Positions 49,224-57,630 of a stretch of 64,000 nucleotides of DNA are shown here, in pieces. Source of the DNA: JAHECQ01 sp047638695 (GTDB lineage: Bacteria; Actinomycetota; Acidimicrobiia; Acidimicrobiales; SZUA-35); contig JBLINY010000011.1 in the NCBI GenBank assembly GCA_047638695.1, positions 1 to 64,000 on the forward strand. The letters run 5' to 3'. Position numbers and translations under genes: made by a program. Numbering within the stretch: position 1 is the first letter of the stretch; each line of letters opens with the position of its first letter. Under the pieces are notes generated by a model, which was not told where the DNA came from, searched no databases, and worked only from the letters and a program-made list of their open reading frames with translations.

Positions 49224-51770
49224 GTGACGACGTTGCTCGAGGCTGATCCACGGGTCTTGGCCAACGCGTGGCTGGAGGTCGACCCGGACGAGGAAACCCG
49301 AGCTGAGACAATTGCCATCCTTGATACCGGCGGACCCGACCTCGTCACTCGCTTTGGGGAGCGACTCGGATTTGGCACGGCCGGACTCCGAGGCCCGCTC
49401 GGGGCCGGTCCGAACCGGATGAATCGGGTGCTGGTCCGCATCGCGGCGGCGGCCTTGGGCAACGAGCTTGTATCGACATCCGGCGCACGGGTGGTTGTTG
49501 GTCACGATGCTCGCCATGGCAGCCGGAGCTTCGCCGAGGACACGGTTCGCGTGCTGGCGAGGATGGGTGTGCCCTGCACGCTGTTTCCTGAACCAGTCCC
49601 AACACCGGTGCTGGCTTTCGCGGTACGACATCTCGATGCTGCAGCGGGAGTGATGGTCACTGCCAGCCACAACCCTCGGCCGGACAACGGGTACAAGATC
49701 TATTGGCGCGGCGGCACCCAAATCTCGCATCCCATCGACGAACGAATTGCGGCGACGATGCTCACCACGCCGTTGCCGACCGAGGATGACTTGGCGCCGT
49801 TCGATGATGCGGCCATCACGTCGCCCGACCCATCGCTGATGGGTGCGTACCTTGATGCCGTCGTTGGGCTTCTGGATCCGACGGTCGAACCGACAGCTCG
49901 AGTTGCGTACACGCCGTTGCACGGCGTTGGTCGGGACACGCTCCTGGCTGCCTTCGCTAGGGCAGGATTCGCTTCGCCACACGTTGTTGGAAGTCAAGGT
50001 GAACCCGATCCTGACTTCCCGACGACACCGTTTCCGAACCCGGAGGAGCCGGGGGCTCTCGGCCCCCTTTTGGAGTTGGCGGCTGTCGTGGGAGCTGACG
50101 TTGCGCTTGCCAACGATCCGGACGCAGATCGGTTGGCTGTTGCGGTACCCAACGGCCTGTCATGGCGCCTTCTCACCGGCGACGAAGTCGGGTGCGTGCT
50201 CGCCGAGTACCTGCTGCAGAGATCACCGGCAAAGAACGGCGAGGAGTCACTGGTCGTCAACACGATCGTCAGTTCCAGTCTTCTCTCCAAGATTGCGGCT
50301 CGCCACGGCGCTCGGCACGAGCGGACCCTCACCGGTTTCAAGTGGATCATGAACGCCGGGGCCGACAGGCCAAATGTCACGCGGGTTCTCGGATATGAGG
50401 AGGCGCTGGGTTACTGCATTGGTGACATCGTCGGCGACAAAGATGGAATCAGTGCGGCACTGGTCGTCGGCGAGCTCGTCTCCTGGCTTCAACGTCAGGG
50501 CCGTTCGATCCTCGATCTCCTCGATGAGCTCGACCAACGGCATGGGGTGCACGTGACCGGACAACGCTCCATCCGGTTCGAGACGCCGACCGGTCGAGCC
50601 GAAGCTATGAAGGTGCTCCGCGACCAACCGCCAGAGAGCCTGGGCAGGCACCGGGTCGAACGAGTCGTCGACCGAAGTGTTGGGGATGGTTCGTTGCCGC
50701 CGACTGACGCCGTTGAGTTCGAACTCGAGCACGGGCGAGTCATCATTCGTCCAAGCGGAACTGAACCAAAGCTAAAGATCTACGGCGAACTGGTTGTCGA
50801 TGTTGGAGAGTCGCCACGTCAAGACCGGAATGGCGCACGACGTGAGCTGGCCGATGTCCTGGCCAAGGCCGCGGAAGTTGTCGCCGCTCCGGAGCGAAGG
50901 CTCTTCGAGCTGCAGCACTCTGACACGGTTGCCGACGCCGCTTTGCTCGAGCGTGGCAACGCCCTCCATGCCCAAGTCATCTCGGGCGTGAATCGTGCAA
51001 AGGATCTGCGCCTGGTTGTGCAGTGCATTGATCTAACGACGCTCGAAGGCGACGACACGCTGGGCCGGGTCCGGGCGTTGTGCGCCCAAGCTCGTCGCCC
51101 TGATCCCGCCGATCCAACCGTCGGACCAACGGCCGCGGTGTGTGTCTATCCGTCGCTCGTGGCCCAGGCTGCCAGTCTGACGTCTGGCAGCGCCGTTCGG
51201 GTGGCCAGTGTTGCCGGCGCTTTTCCGAGCGGTCTCTCACCCTCGGCCGTTCGTCAGGCCGATATCGCGGCAGCGGTTGACGCCGGCGCCGACGAGATCG
51301 ACATTGTGCTCAATCGGGCCGCCTACCTCGATGGCGACCTGAAGCGTGTGGCCGATGACGTTGCAGCGGCGAAGGCCATTCTTGGTGACATCCATCTGAA
51401 GGTGATCCTCGAGGTAGGTGAGCTCTCGACGCCTGCCCTCGTCAGAGGCGCCGCCGTGTTGGCCATGGAGGCCGGCGCCGATTTCATAAAGACGTCAACG
51501 GGCAAGTCGAAGGCGAGTGCCACCCCGGCATCGGTGATGGTCATGGCGGAAGCCATCGCTGACCATCGCCGGCAAACCGGCAGGATGGTCGGCATCAAGG
51601 TCGCTGGTGGCGTGCGAACCGCCGACGATGCGCTGGGCTATGTGGCCATCGTCCGTTCGGTACTCGGTGAGCAGTGGTTGACGCCGACGCTCCTTCGCTT
51701 CGGCGCGTCGAGCCTGCTGGCGTCAGTTCTCGACGATCTGGTCGTCACCGAGTCTTCCCTCCGGAGCTAG
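49224..51770 (+). CDS. phosphopentomutase/phosphoglucomutase fused to deoxyribose-phosphate aldolase DeoC (848 aa)
   Basis: Residues 1-545 are an alpha-D-phosphohexomutase: GFGTAGLRGPLGAGPNRMN, phospho-Ser loop VMVTASHNPRPDNGYKIYW, metal loop ANDPDADRLAVAV, sugar loop GYEEALGYCIGD and phosphate loop IIRPSGTEPKLKIYGE. Residues about 555-848 are a complete DeoC: VVQCIDLTTLEGDD, ADEIDIVLNRAAYLDGD, Schiff-base Lys in GADFIKTSTGKSKASATP, and MVGIKVAGGVRTADDA. The fusion would turn deoxyribose-1-phosphate into glyceraldehyde-3-phosphate plus acetaldehyde, the two steps after DeoA. Both active sites look intact. Confidence 0.93.
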   Translation: MTTLLEADPRVLANAWLEVDPDEETRAETIAILDTGGPDLVTRFGERLGFGTAGLRGPLGAGPNRMNRVLVRIAAAALGNELVSTSGARVVVGHDARHGSRSFAEDTVRVLARMGVPCTLFPEPVPTPVLAFAVRHLDAAAGVMVTASHNPRPDNGYKIYWRGGTQISHPIDERIAATMLTTPLPTEDDLAPFDDAAITSPDPSLMGAYLDAVVGLLDPTVEPTARVAYTPLHGVGRDTLLAAFARAGFASPHVVGSQGEPDPDFPTTPFPNPEEPGALGPLLELAAVVGADVALANDPDADRLAVAVPNGLSWRLLTGDEVGCVLAEYLLQRSPAKNGEESLVVNTIVSSSLLSKIAARHGARHERTLTGFKWIMNAGADRPNVTRVLGYEEALGYCIGDIVGDKDGISAALVVGELVSWLQRQGRSILDLLDELDQRHGVHVTGQRSIRFETPTGRAEAMKVLRDQPPESLGRHRVERVVDRSVGDGSLPPTDAVEFELEHGRVIIRPSGTEPKLKIYGELVVDVGESPRQDRNGARRELADVLAKAAEVVAAPERRLFELQHSDTVADAALLERGNALHAQVISGVNRAKDLRLVVQCIDLTTLEGDDTLGRVRALCAQARRPDPADPTVGPTAAVCVYPSLVAQAASLTSGSAVRVASVAGAFPSGLSPSAVRQADIAAAVDAGADEIDIVLNRAAYLDGDLKRVADDVAAAKAILGDIHLKVILEVGELSTPALVRGAAVLAMEAGADFIKTSTGKSKASATPASVMVMAEAIADHRRQTGRMVGIKVAGGVRTADDALGYVAIVRSVLGEQWLTPTLLRFGASSLLASVLDDLVVTESSLRS

Positions 51771-51780
51771 AGCGAGAGGC

Positions 51781-52086
51781 TCAGGAGGCCCTCGGGACGG
51801 CGTTCCGTACACCCCTGACGGCCTCGTCGACCGTCGTATGCAGCGCTTCTGTCAACAGTTTGCCCGTCGCCTTCAGATCTTCCCGCACTGCCGGATCTTT
51901 CGCAGCGTTACCCGCTGCCTCAACCGTGTCGTCGATCGCCTCAGCCAGACGATCGATGGCCGATTTCACGTCGTCGCCATCGTCGTCAGAGAATTCTTCC
52001 TGCACGTGGTACTTGAGCTTCAGGCTAAGCCCGGCCAGCTCGTCGGCCACGTTGCACCAGGCTTGCTTGACCCCTGTCTTGCTCAT
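51781..52086 (-). CDS. small acidic helical protein (101 aa)
   Basis: Highly charged helical protein: SKTGVKQAWCNVADELAGLS, KLKYHVQEEFSDDDGDDVKS, AIDRLAEAIDDTVEAAGNAA. Similar small proteins with repeated amphipathic helices are common in actinobacteria, sometimes next to stress genes; I do not know a defined function. ATG 52086 has an AAAGGA ribosome site. It is convergent with the mutase-aldolase gene, and a weak box lies 82 nt upstream. Confidence 0.72.
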   Translation of the reverse strand: MSKTGVKQAWCNVADELAGLSLKLKYHVQEEFSDDDGDDVKSAIDRLAEAIDDTVEAAGNAAKDPAVREDLKATGKLLTEALHTTVDEAVRGVRNAVPRAS

Positions 52087-52168
52087 GTCAGTTCCTTTGT
52101 TCGTCGCATCGGCGCTGCAGAACCGCACCGCCGATGCAACCTTCGGACATACGGTCTGCGAAACACAG

Positions 52169-52182
52169 AGTCGAAGGTCACT
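52169..52182. promoter_or_regulatory. weak DosR-like box GAGTCGAAGGTCAC
   Basis: Three to four mismatches; 82 nt upstream of the small acidic helical gene on the minus strand. The least certain site of the set. Confidence 0.3.
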
Positions 52183-52209
52183 GGCTGCATAGCTAGATGT
52201 TGGTCACCG

Positions 52210-52788
52210 TCAGACTCCGGTGATTAGATCGTTCATGAGTTGGTCGAGCACTTCAAGTGTTCGTTGCAAATCGTGTCGGCCTACGTCGGTTGTGTGCGCG
52301 TCGTCACAGAGTCTCAGGGCGAGTCCTGCCGCGAAGAGGTGTTGAGCGAGCTTTTCTCGCTGCGCTTCCAGCGCACGTTCTCTCCGCTCAACCTGGTCTA
52401 GTTGAGGGTTGCCCAGAGCCGGTATGTCTTTTCGCCACGCCATGATGGCGGTCACGTCGCGGACAACCAGCATCGAAAGGTCATCCGGGTCTCCCAGTTC
52501 TACGAGCGAGCTCGTAACGGGGAAGCTCGTGCCGTCCAGGCGCCGTGCCGGGAATACCTCAGCACGGTCATTGGTCGTCGTCAATCGGACAGACGGCACC
52601 AGGAGTGCGGCCGAGTGTCCGACCAGTTCCCTGTTGTCGAAGAGACGCTCGAGAGCTGGGTTCACGGCGCTGATTGTGAGCCGGCGTTGGTTGGGGCGGG
52701 CGACGTCACCGCCCGCGAGCAAGGCAAGACCGTCAGGATGGTGCTGCCACATTGGGCTCGCGACGGTTATCGCCTCTGCACCGGTCAT
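52210..52788 (-). CDS. PAS-domain protein with truncated DevS-like helix, no kinase domain (192 aa)
   Basis: One PAS domain (GLALLAGGDVARPNQRRLTI, RLDGTSFPVTSSLVELGDPD, LSMLVVRDVTAIM) followed by a helix EAQREKLAQHLFAAGLALRL. Aligned by eye with the dimerisation helix of the two full kinases here (RERIARDLHDLVIQRLFASG), the segment with the phospho-acceptor His is deleted, and no HATPase follows. It may dimerise with the kinases or the sensor network without catalysis. ATG 52788 is used; the frame is open further upstream through the TGTGCC repeat but has no plausible start after the box. Confidence 0.65.
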   Translation of the reverse strand: MTGAEAITVASPMWQHHPDGLALLAGGDVARPNQRRLTISAVNPALERLFDNRELVGHSAALLVPSVRLTTTNDRAEVFPARRLDGTSFPVTSSLVELGDPDDLSMLVVRDVTAIMAWRKDIPALGNPQLDQVERRERALEAQREKLAQHLFAAGLALRLCDDAHTTDVGRHDLQRTLEVLDQLMNDLITGV

Positions 52789-52873
52789 GGCGTCAGCAGT
52801 CGTCGGGCTCAGGTGGACGATGACGTAGTTCTTCCATACCTCAGAGACTGCGGCTTTCTCGGCGCAGGTTCTA

Positions 52874-52887
52874 GGGGAGAAGGTCCC
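52874..52887. promoter_or_regulatory. DosR-like box GGGGAGAAGGTCCC
   Basis: Divergent region: 69 nt before the CoA-transferase ATG (plus) and 85 nt before ATG 52788 (minus). Confidence 0.55.
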
Positions 52888-52898
52888 GTCAGTTCGGT

Positions 52899-52945
<47 letters not shown>

Positions 52946-52956
52946 AGCCTGCGGTC

Positions 52957-54261
52957 ATGGAACTCCCAGACTCGCCATGCCAAGCAGGGGAGTTGATGGA
53001 TGCCCTCGTCGGCCAACTCCCGGCGGGAGCTCAGCTGGTCGTACCGATCGCGAATGGCGAACCGGTGACGCTGATGGACGAGCTCGAGGCTCGAGCCTCA
53101 GAACTCGACAACGTTCGTGTGCATCAGATGCACGCGCTGCGTGACCGGCCCTATTTGCACGGCGCGTTTCGAGGTCGTCTCGAACATGTTTCGTGGTTTC
53201 TTTCTCACATCACCCGGCCGGCATTCCAGGCCGGTGGTTGTCATTTCGCTCCCGCCAATTTCAGTGAGGTTCCGCAGCTGCTCTTGGAGAAGCAGCCCGC
53301 GGTGGTCTTGGCTGCGGCCAGTCCACCGGACCGTCTGGGCTATTTCAGCCTTGGGGTTAGCGCCGACTATGCAGCAGCCCTAATCGGCCAGGTGCCGTTT
53401 GTGCTTGAGGTCAATCCGCTCATGCCGCGAACGTACGGGGCTAACCGGTTACATGTCAGCGAAGTGGCGGCCTGGTGTGAGGCTTCGGCTGACCTCGTCG
53501 AGGTTCCGGCCCCTTCGGTTACACCACTGGACCGGCGGATCGCCGAGCATGTCGCCGATCGGGTTCCGCATGGGGCCACCATCCAGCTGGGAATTGGCTC
53601 GATTCCGACGGGGGTGGCGGCGCTGCTCATCGATCATCGACACCTTGGGATCCACACCGAGCTTCTGTCTGATCCTGTGGTCGATCTGGTGGATGCCGGT
53701 GCAGTAACCGGCATCAACAAGCGGTCGTATCGCGGCCGGATTGTCGCCACGTTCGCATTGGGAAGCCGGCGTCTCTATGATTTTTGTGACAGGAATGACG
53801 GTGTCGTGTTCCTGCCGGTGGACGAAGTCAACGATCCTCGAAACATCGGCCGTGAGCCAAACTTCGTGTCCATCAACGGGACCCTTGAAGTAGACCTCTT
53901 TGGGCAGTGTGCTTCGGAGACACTTGGCACCACCTACTGGTCGGGAAGCGGTGGGCAGGCCGACTTCGCCCGAGGGGCGCAGTACTCAGAGGGCGGGGAT
54001 GGCTTCGTCGTGCTTCGATCAACCGCTAAGCAGGGTCAGATCAGTCGTATCACCCCGACCCTGAAGACCGGAGCCGTGGTCACGACACCGAAGAACACCG
54101 TCGATAATGTCGTGACGGAGTACGGCGTTGCCGAGCTGCGGGGCCGGACGTTGGCCGAACGGGCGAGCGCTCTCATCGCCGTCGCAGCGCCAGAGCATCG
54201 GGAGTGGCTGAGCCGCGAGGCGCGGGACATGGGTCTGATTGGCAGCGGTGTCGACTTCTAG
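52957..54261 (+). CDS. acetyl-CoA hydrolase/CoA-transferase family protein (434 aa)
   Basis: Two-domain class I-like CoA-transferase: HITRPAFQAGGCHFAPANFS, AAASPPDRLGYFSLGVSADY, then HTELLSDPVVDLVDAGAVTG, FVSINGTLEVDLFGQCASET, YWSGSGGQADFARGAQYSEG and NVVTEYGVAELRGRTLAER. The family includes acetyl-CoA hydrolases, succinyl-CoA:acetate and 4-hydroxybutyrate CoA-transferases; the exact acceptor cannot be told. It could release acetate or conserve CoA bonds together with AcsA. ATG 52957 is used; the hexamer repeat ends 11 bases before it. Confidence 0.9.
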   Translation: MELPDSPCQAGELMDALVGQLPAGAQLVVPIANGEPVTLMDELEARASELDNVRVHQMHALRDRPYLHGAFRGRLEHVSWFLSHITRPAFQAGGCHFAPANFSEVPQLLLEKQPAVVLAAASPPDRLGYFSLGVSADYAAALIGQVPFVLEVNPLMPRTYGANRLHVSEVAAWCEASADLVEVPAPSVTPLDRRIAEHVADRVPHGATIQLGIGSIPTGVAALLIDHRHLGIHTELLSDPVVDLVDAGAVTGINKRSYRGRIVATFALGSRRLYDFCDRNDGVVFLPVDEVNDPRNIGREPNFVSINGTLEVDLFGQCASETLGTTYWSGSGGQADFARGAQYSEGGDGFVVLRSTAKQGQISRITPTLKTGAVVTTPKNTVDNVVTEYGVAELRGRTLAERASALIAVAAPEHREWLSREARDMGLIGSGVDF

Positions 54262-55511
54262 CCGAGGCCGTCGAATATCTGCCAGCCGGCCAGTGCCAAT
54301 GAAAGCGTGGCGCCGACGAGACCAACCCATCGGAAGCGGGCCATAGGTGTTGCTTCCTGTTTCCGGCCGATCAGGTAGAGGGCGGTGTTCACGAGGGTAA
54401 AGACGCCGAGCGTCACCAAGCTTGTGATTCTGGCCAACTGCACCAGAGGAAAAAGAAGGACGAGGGCGATTGTTGAGAGCGTGACAAAGAGGGTGGCCCG
54501 GGTTGGTGTCTGATGCTTCGGGTGTATGTGAGCGAATCCGTTCAGTATCAGCCCGTCGGTGGCCATGCCGTAGAGAACCCTGGCCGCCATCACGATCTGG
54601 ATCAGAATGCCATTGATCATTGCCACCGATGCGGCTGCCGCAATCGGGCCCGACCCACGGTCGCTGACCTCCTCGAAGAGTGATGCCATGGGGGCTGACG
54701 ACTCCGTTATTGCCGCCCGGTCAGGGACTGCGACAGCTACCAAGGCCAGGAGGACATACAACCCGAGGGTGATGAGCAGGACGACAAGAATGGCTATCGG
54801 ACCTGCACGGCGGGGTTCGATCGTTTCCTCGGCCAGGTTTGCGATGTTCTCGAAGCCGACGAACGCAAAGAAGGCGATGACCGATCCGGCCAGGATGGGG
54901 GAGATTACCGCTGTGTCGATCGACGGTACGAACGCAGATTGGAGTAGGCCCGGGGTATCGAGCAGATCGAAACCGAACGCGAGGACGACCACCAAGGTGC
55001 CGACTTCGAGGAGGGTGATCACGGCGGCAAGGATCACACTCTCTCGGATTCCCTTCCGGGCGACGAGACTTAGGACGACCAAAAGGGCGACAGCCGCCGG
55101 TCGCTCCGGGACTCGAACGAGGGAGGACAGATAGCCGGCGAAGGCCAAGGCCACGACCGCGCCGGTGATGATGCCGGTTACGACGACAGCCAGGCCAGTC
55201 AACCGCCCAGCCGTCGGACCGATGCCCTGGTTGACGTAAACGGCTTCGCTGCCTGCCCGAGGGAACGCTGCGATGAGCATCATGTAGGAGGCACCGGTGA
55301 ACGAAGCGAGGACTCCGGCCACGAGAAACGACAAAGGCGCATTGTCTCCGGCGAGACCGAGGATTTCGCCGAGGAGAGCGAAGATGCCGGCTCCCACGGT
55401 GACACCGAGGCCGTAAAAAATGAGAGCCGGGAGCGTGATTACTCTGTCGAGCTTTGGATTGACACTGATCTGCGGTTCTGTCCCAGATGGCCGTTCTAGG
55501 TTGTGACTCAC
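54258..55511 (-). CDS. APC-family amino acid permease (417 aa)
   Basis: Twelve membrane segments with the family helix GLGVTVGAGIFALLGEILGL, YMMLIAAFPRAGSEAVYVNQ and FFAFVGFENIANLAEETIEP. Unlike the permease at 44906 it has no C-terminal extension. GTG 55511 overlaps the stop of the upstream gene on the same strand, and its stop overlaps the convergent CoA-transferase stop region by four bases. It ends a four-gene minus-strand operon that begins with a USP. Substrate not evident. Confidence 0.9.
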   Translation of the reverse strand: MSHNLERPSGTEPQISVNPKLDRVITLPALIFYGLGVTVGAGIFALLGEILGLAGDNAPLSFLVAGVLASFTGASYMMLIAAFPRAGSEAVYVNQGIGPTAGRLTGLAVVVTGIITGAVVALAFAGYLSSLVRVPERPAAVALLVVLSLVARKGIRESVILAAVITLLEVGTLVVVLAFGFDLLDTPGLLQSAFVPSIDTAVISPILAGSVIAFFAFVGFENIANLAEETIEPRRAGPIAILVVLLITLGLYVLLALVAVAVPDRAAITESSAPMASLFEEVSDRGSGPIAAAASVAMINGILIQIVMAARVLYGMATDGLILNGFAHIHPKHQTPTRATLFVTLSTIALVLLFPLVQLARITSLVTLGVFTLVNTALYLIGRKQEATPMARFRWVGLVGATLSLALAGWQIFDGLG

Positions 55512-55849
55512 CGTTTCCCAGGATGCGATTTCGTTGCGAACAGCGACCGGATCTCCGACGCAGAGTGTCCAGTCAGTTCAACGATGTCATCGACGCAAAA
55601 GGGGAGTGATCCCGCCGCAGCTGCTGCATCCGCCGCTTCGTTCGAAGCTACGAGCCCGATGGCCAGTGACGTTTCCGGGCAGAGCTCCATATCCAGATCG
55701 AGCGGTTCGTTCTCATCCATCTCGAGTGTTGTTCTGGCGATGCGTCGGGCATTTTCGAGGGTCGTAGCGCAGTAGCGGTGTCCGCTAGCGAGCTCGCAGT
55801 GCCAAACGGAGCGTCCGTCACGAATCATCAGTTTCGTCGGCATGGTCAA
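55508..55849 (-). CDS. hypothetical protein (113 aa)
   Basis: Short globular-looking protein: KLMIRDGRSVWHCELASGHR, YCATTLENARRIARTTLEMD, and an Ala-rich ASNEAADAAAAAGSLPF stretch, ending in a helix ELTGHSASEIRSLF. The first part resembles small DUF-type proteins that follow USPs; not recognised. The start is TTG 55849 (4-base overlap with the preceding gene) or ATG 55843. Middle of the USP-permease operon. Confidence 0.7.
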   Translation of the reverse strand: MTMPTKLMIRDGRSVWHCELASGHRYCATTLENARRIARTTLEMDENEPLDLDMELCPETSLAIGLVASNEAADAAAAAGSLPFCVDDIVELTGHSASEIRSLFATKSHPGKR

Positions 55850-56145
55850 TCGTTCTGGCCGGGTAGGTAGTGCTGACGGATGAGCAGGTCATCGATCTCT
55901 GCCGTCGTTTCGTGGTCTACCAGCGGCACGGTTCGGTCAATGATCTCGGGGTGTTCGTCGGAAGTGTAATGCACCACAACAGTGGCGTCCTCGTCTAGAA
56001 GCGAGACTATTTGGTCAGCGAGCGGGTCGAAGATATGAACTGCTGCCTCCTCAGCCGAAAGCGCTGTTTCCGCCCCTTGTTGGTCCTCATCAAGGAATTC
56101 CCAGGGGGTCTCAGGGTTGGTGATCGGGTCCGGTACCTCGGTCAT
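55846..56145 (-). CDS. hypothetical acidic protein (99 aa)
   Basis: Very acidic: PETPWEFLDEDQQGAETALS, AVHIFDPLADQIVSLLDEDA, TVVVHYTSDEHPEIIDRTVP. A single alpha/beta domain is likely; family unknown. ATG 56145 lies three bases after the USP stop, so it is the second gene of the operon. Confidence 0.7.
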   Translation of the reverse strand: MTEVPDPITNPETPWEFLDEDQQGAETALSAEEAAVHIFDPLADQIVSLLDEDATVVVHYTSDEHPEIIDRTVPLVDHETTAEIDDLLIRQHYLPGQND

Positions 56146-56148
56146 TGG

Positions 56149-56601
56149 CTACTCCTCGTTTTCTGCGGGGATGATGAGCAATGGGCAGGTCAAATGATGA
56201 GCGGCGTAGGTGCTGACCGAACCAAGCAGCAGTCCCTTGAACCCGCCGAGTCCTCGGGAGCCGAGCACCACAAGTTCGGCAGGTTCTCCTCCGTCGACGC
56301 CCTTTGCTGCTTCGATGATCTGGACTCCAGCATGACCAACGGAAACCTGATGCTTCACCTCTACCGGGAAGCCGTTCTTGTAGTGAGATTCGAGCTCGTT
56401 CAGTTCCTTTTCCGTTTGTTCCTGGCCACCGGACAAGAAGTCACCCATGTAGTCGATGTACTCGTAGCCGGCACTCGTCGGCACCGAGACGGTGTGGATG
56501 GCGAGGACGCTGGCGTTGCGCCACTCGGCCTCGCGAACTGCCTGGTGGAACGCTTTGCGTGAAGCGTCCGAGTTGTCGAGGCCGACGATGATGTAGCCCA
56601 T
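56149..56601 (-). CDS. universal stress protein (150 aa)
   Basis: Single USP domain with GYIIVGLDNSDASRKAFHQA at the start and a complete nucleotide loop LGSRGLGGFKGLLLGSVSTY before LLIIPA. Close paralog of the USP at 18822 (shared FHQAVREAEWR and TYAAHHLTCPLL), without the GGD insert. ATG 56601 follows AAGGAG, and a strong box lies 75 nt upstream. First gene of an operon with two small hypothetical genes and a permease. Confidence 0.93.
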   Translation of the reverse strand: MGYIIVGLDNSDASRKAFHQAVREAEWRNASVLAIHTVSVPTSAGYEYIDYMGDFLSGGQEQTEKELNELESHYKNGFPVEVKHQVSVGHAGVQIIEAAKGVDGGEPAELVVLGSRGLGGFKGLLLGSVSTYAAHHLTCPLLIIPAENEE

Positions 56602-56676
56602 GGAACAGTCTCCTTCTGCCGTGTTCGGCCTGCTGGTTTGTGGTTGGAGATTGAGCCCTTGAGGTCGGGCTGAGGA

Positions 56677-56690
56677 GGGCCGAAGGACCC
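56677..56690. promoter_or_regulatory. DosR-like box GGGCCGAAGGACCC
   Basis: Near-perfect palindrome 75 nt upstream of the USP start on the minus strand. Confidence 0.72.
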
Positions 56691-56820
56691 TGTTTGTCCG
56701 GGGTCCGCACCCGACGATCCAGGGGTTGGCATCTGACAAAAGGCCCTACTGGCTTGTGAGCTGACGTCGCATGGTGGGCTCACGAGGACACCCGCATGGT
56801 TCCTCGCCCGCCTTCTGGAA

Positions 56821-57591
56821 ATGAGAAACGCCATGCCCGTTGCCCGTTCCATCGCATCCGCTTTCACCCTCGCTCTAGCTTCGACGGTGTTCTTCACCAT
56901 CCCGGCAGCTGCGGAGGGGATCTCGGTTCCCACCGACACCGTTGTTGTGGCTGAACCCGGCTCAAGCGTGGAGCTCGGGCGAACGGCGGTCGACACGACG
57001 CTGGCTGGGCCAGATTGTACGTGGACGGCCAGTGCTCAGAACCAGGAGTCTGTCCATTTCGGGAACAACATTGTGATTCGCTCCGGCGGCCGAGAGCTGA
57101 CCCTCGGTGGTGTGGAGGACACACCACACAAGGTCACCTCGAGCTCTGGATCGGCGTACCTGACCCAAGAGATTGTCGCCGTTCTTCAGATGGGCCCCGA
57201 TGGCGTGTTCAGCGGGGGTATCAACCTCACGATCAGCTACGACAACTGTCAGCCCGAACTGCCGACGACCCTGCTGCCAACGACGCTGCCCCCGACGACC
57301 CTGCCCCCGACCACCGTCGAACCAACGATTGTGAGTGAGCCGACGACCAGCCCGCCGGTCGACGTGGACCCGCAAGGGCCGTCCACCACGATGGTGCCAA
57401 CCACTCCTGTGCCGACGACTCCCGTGCCGACGAGCGCCGGTCCGCCGGCTACAGAGGTGGCAGCAACGCCGGTTCTGCCGGTAACTGGTAGCGACTGGCC
57501 GTTGCTGCTTGGGGTTATCGGCTCGAGTCTTCTCGCTGCAGGATTCGCTCTCACTCGAAGAGTTCGGGTGGATGGAGCTGCTCGCGGGTGA
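56821..57591 (+). CDS. LPxTG-anchored surface protein (256 aa)
   Basis: Signal peptide (ARSIASAFTLALASTVFFTI, cleavage after AAAE region), an extracellular beta domain (residues 32-140), a Pro/Thr-rich stalk with repeated PTTLPPTT and TTPVPT, then the sorting signal LPVTGSDWPLLLGVIGSSLL with hydrophobic segment and RRVRVDG tail. The layout is that of sortase-anchored wall proteins. It has no enzymatic motif. It implies a Gram-positive type envelope and a sortase elsewhere in the genome. No box at a fitting distance is seen. Confidence 0.88.
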   Translation: MRNAMPVARSIASAFTLALASTVFFTIPAAAEGISVPTDTVVVAEPGSSVELGRTAVDTTLAGPDCTWTASAQNQESVHFGNNIVIRSGGRELTLGGVEDTPHKVTSSSGSAYLTQEIVAVLQMGPDGVFSGGINLTISYDNCQPELPTTLLPTTLPPTTLPPTTVEPTIVSEPTTSPPVDVDPQGPSTTMVPTTPVPTTPVPTSAGPPATEVAATPVLPVTGSDWPLLLGVIGSSLLAAGFALTRRVRVDGAARG

Positions 57592-57630
57592 GAGTTCTCG
57601 GCGCCGTACCCGATCCATCCAAGGAGCATC

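Noticed and set aside
52795..52837. 14-codon ATG frame 36 nt from the box at 52874 on the minus strand
   Set aside because: Too short to judge, and no coding signal beyond the distance match.
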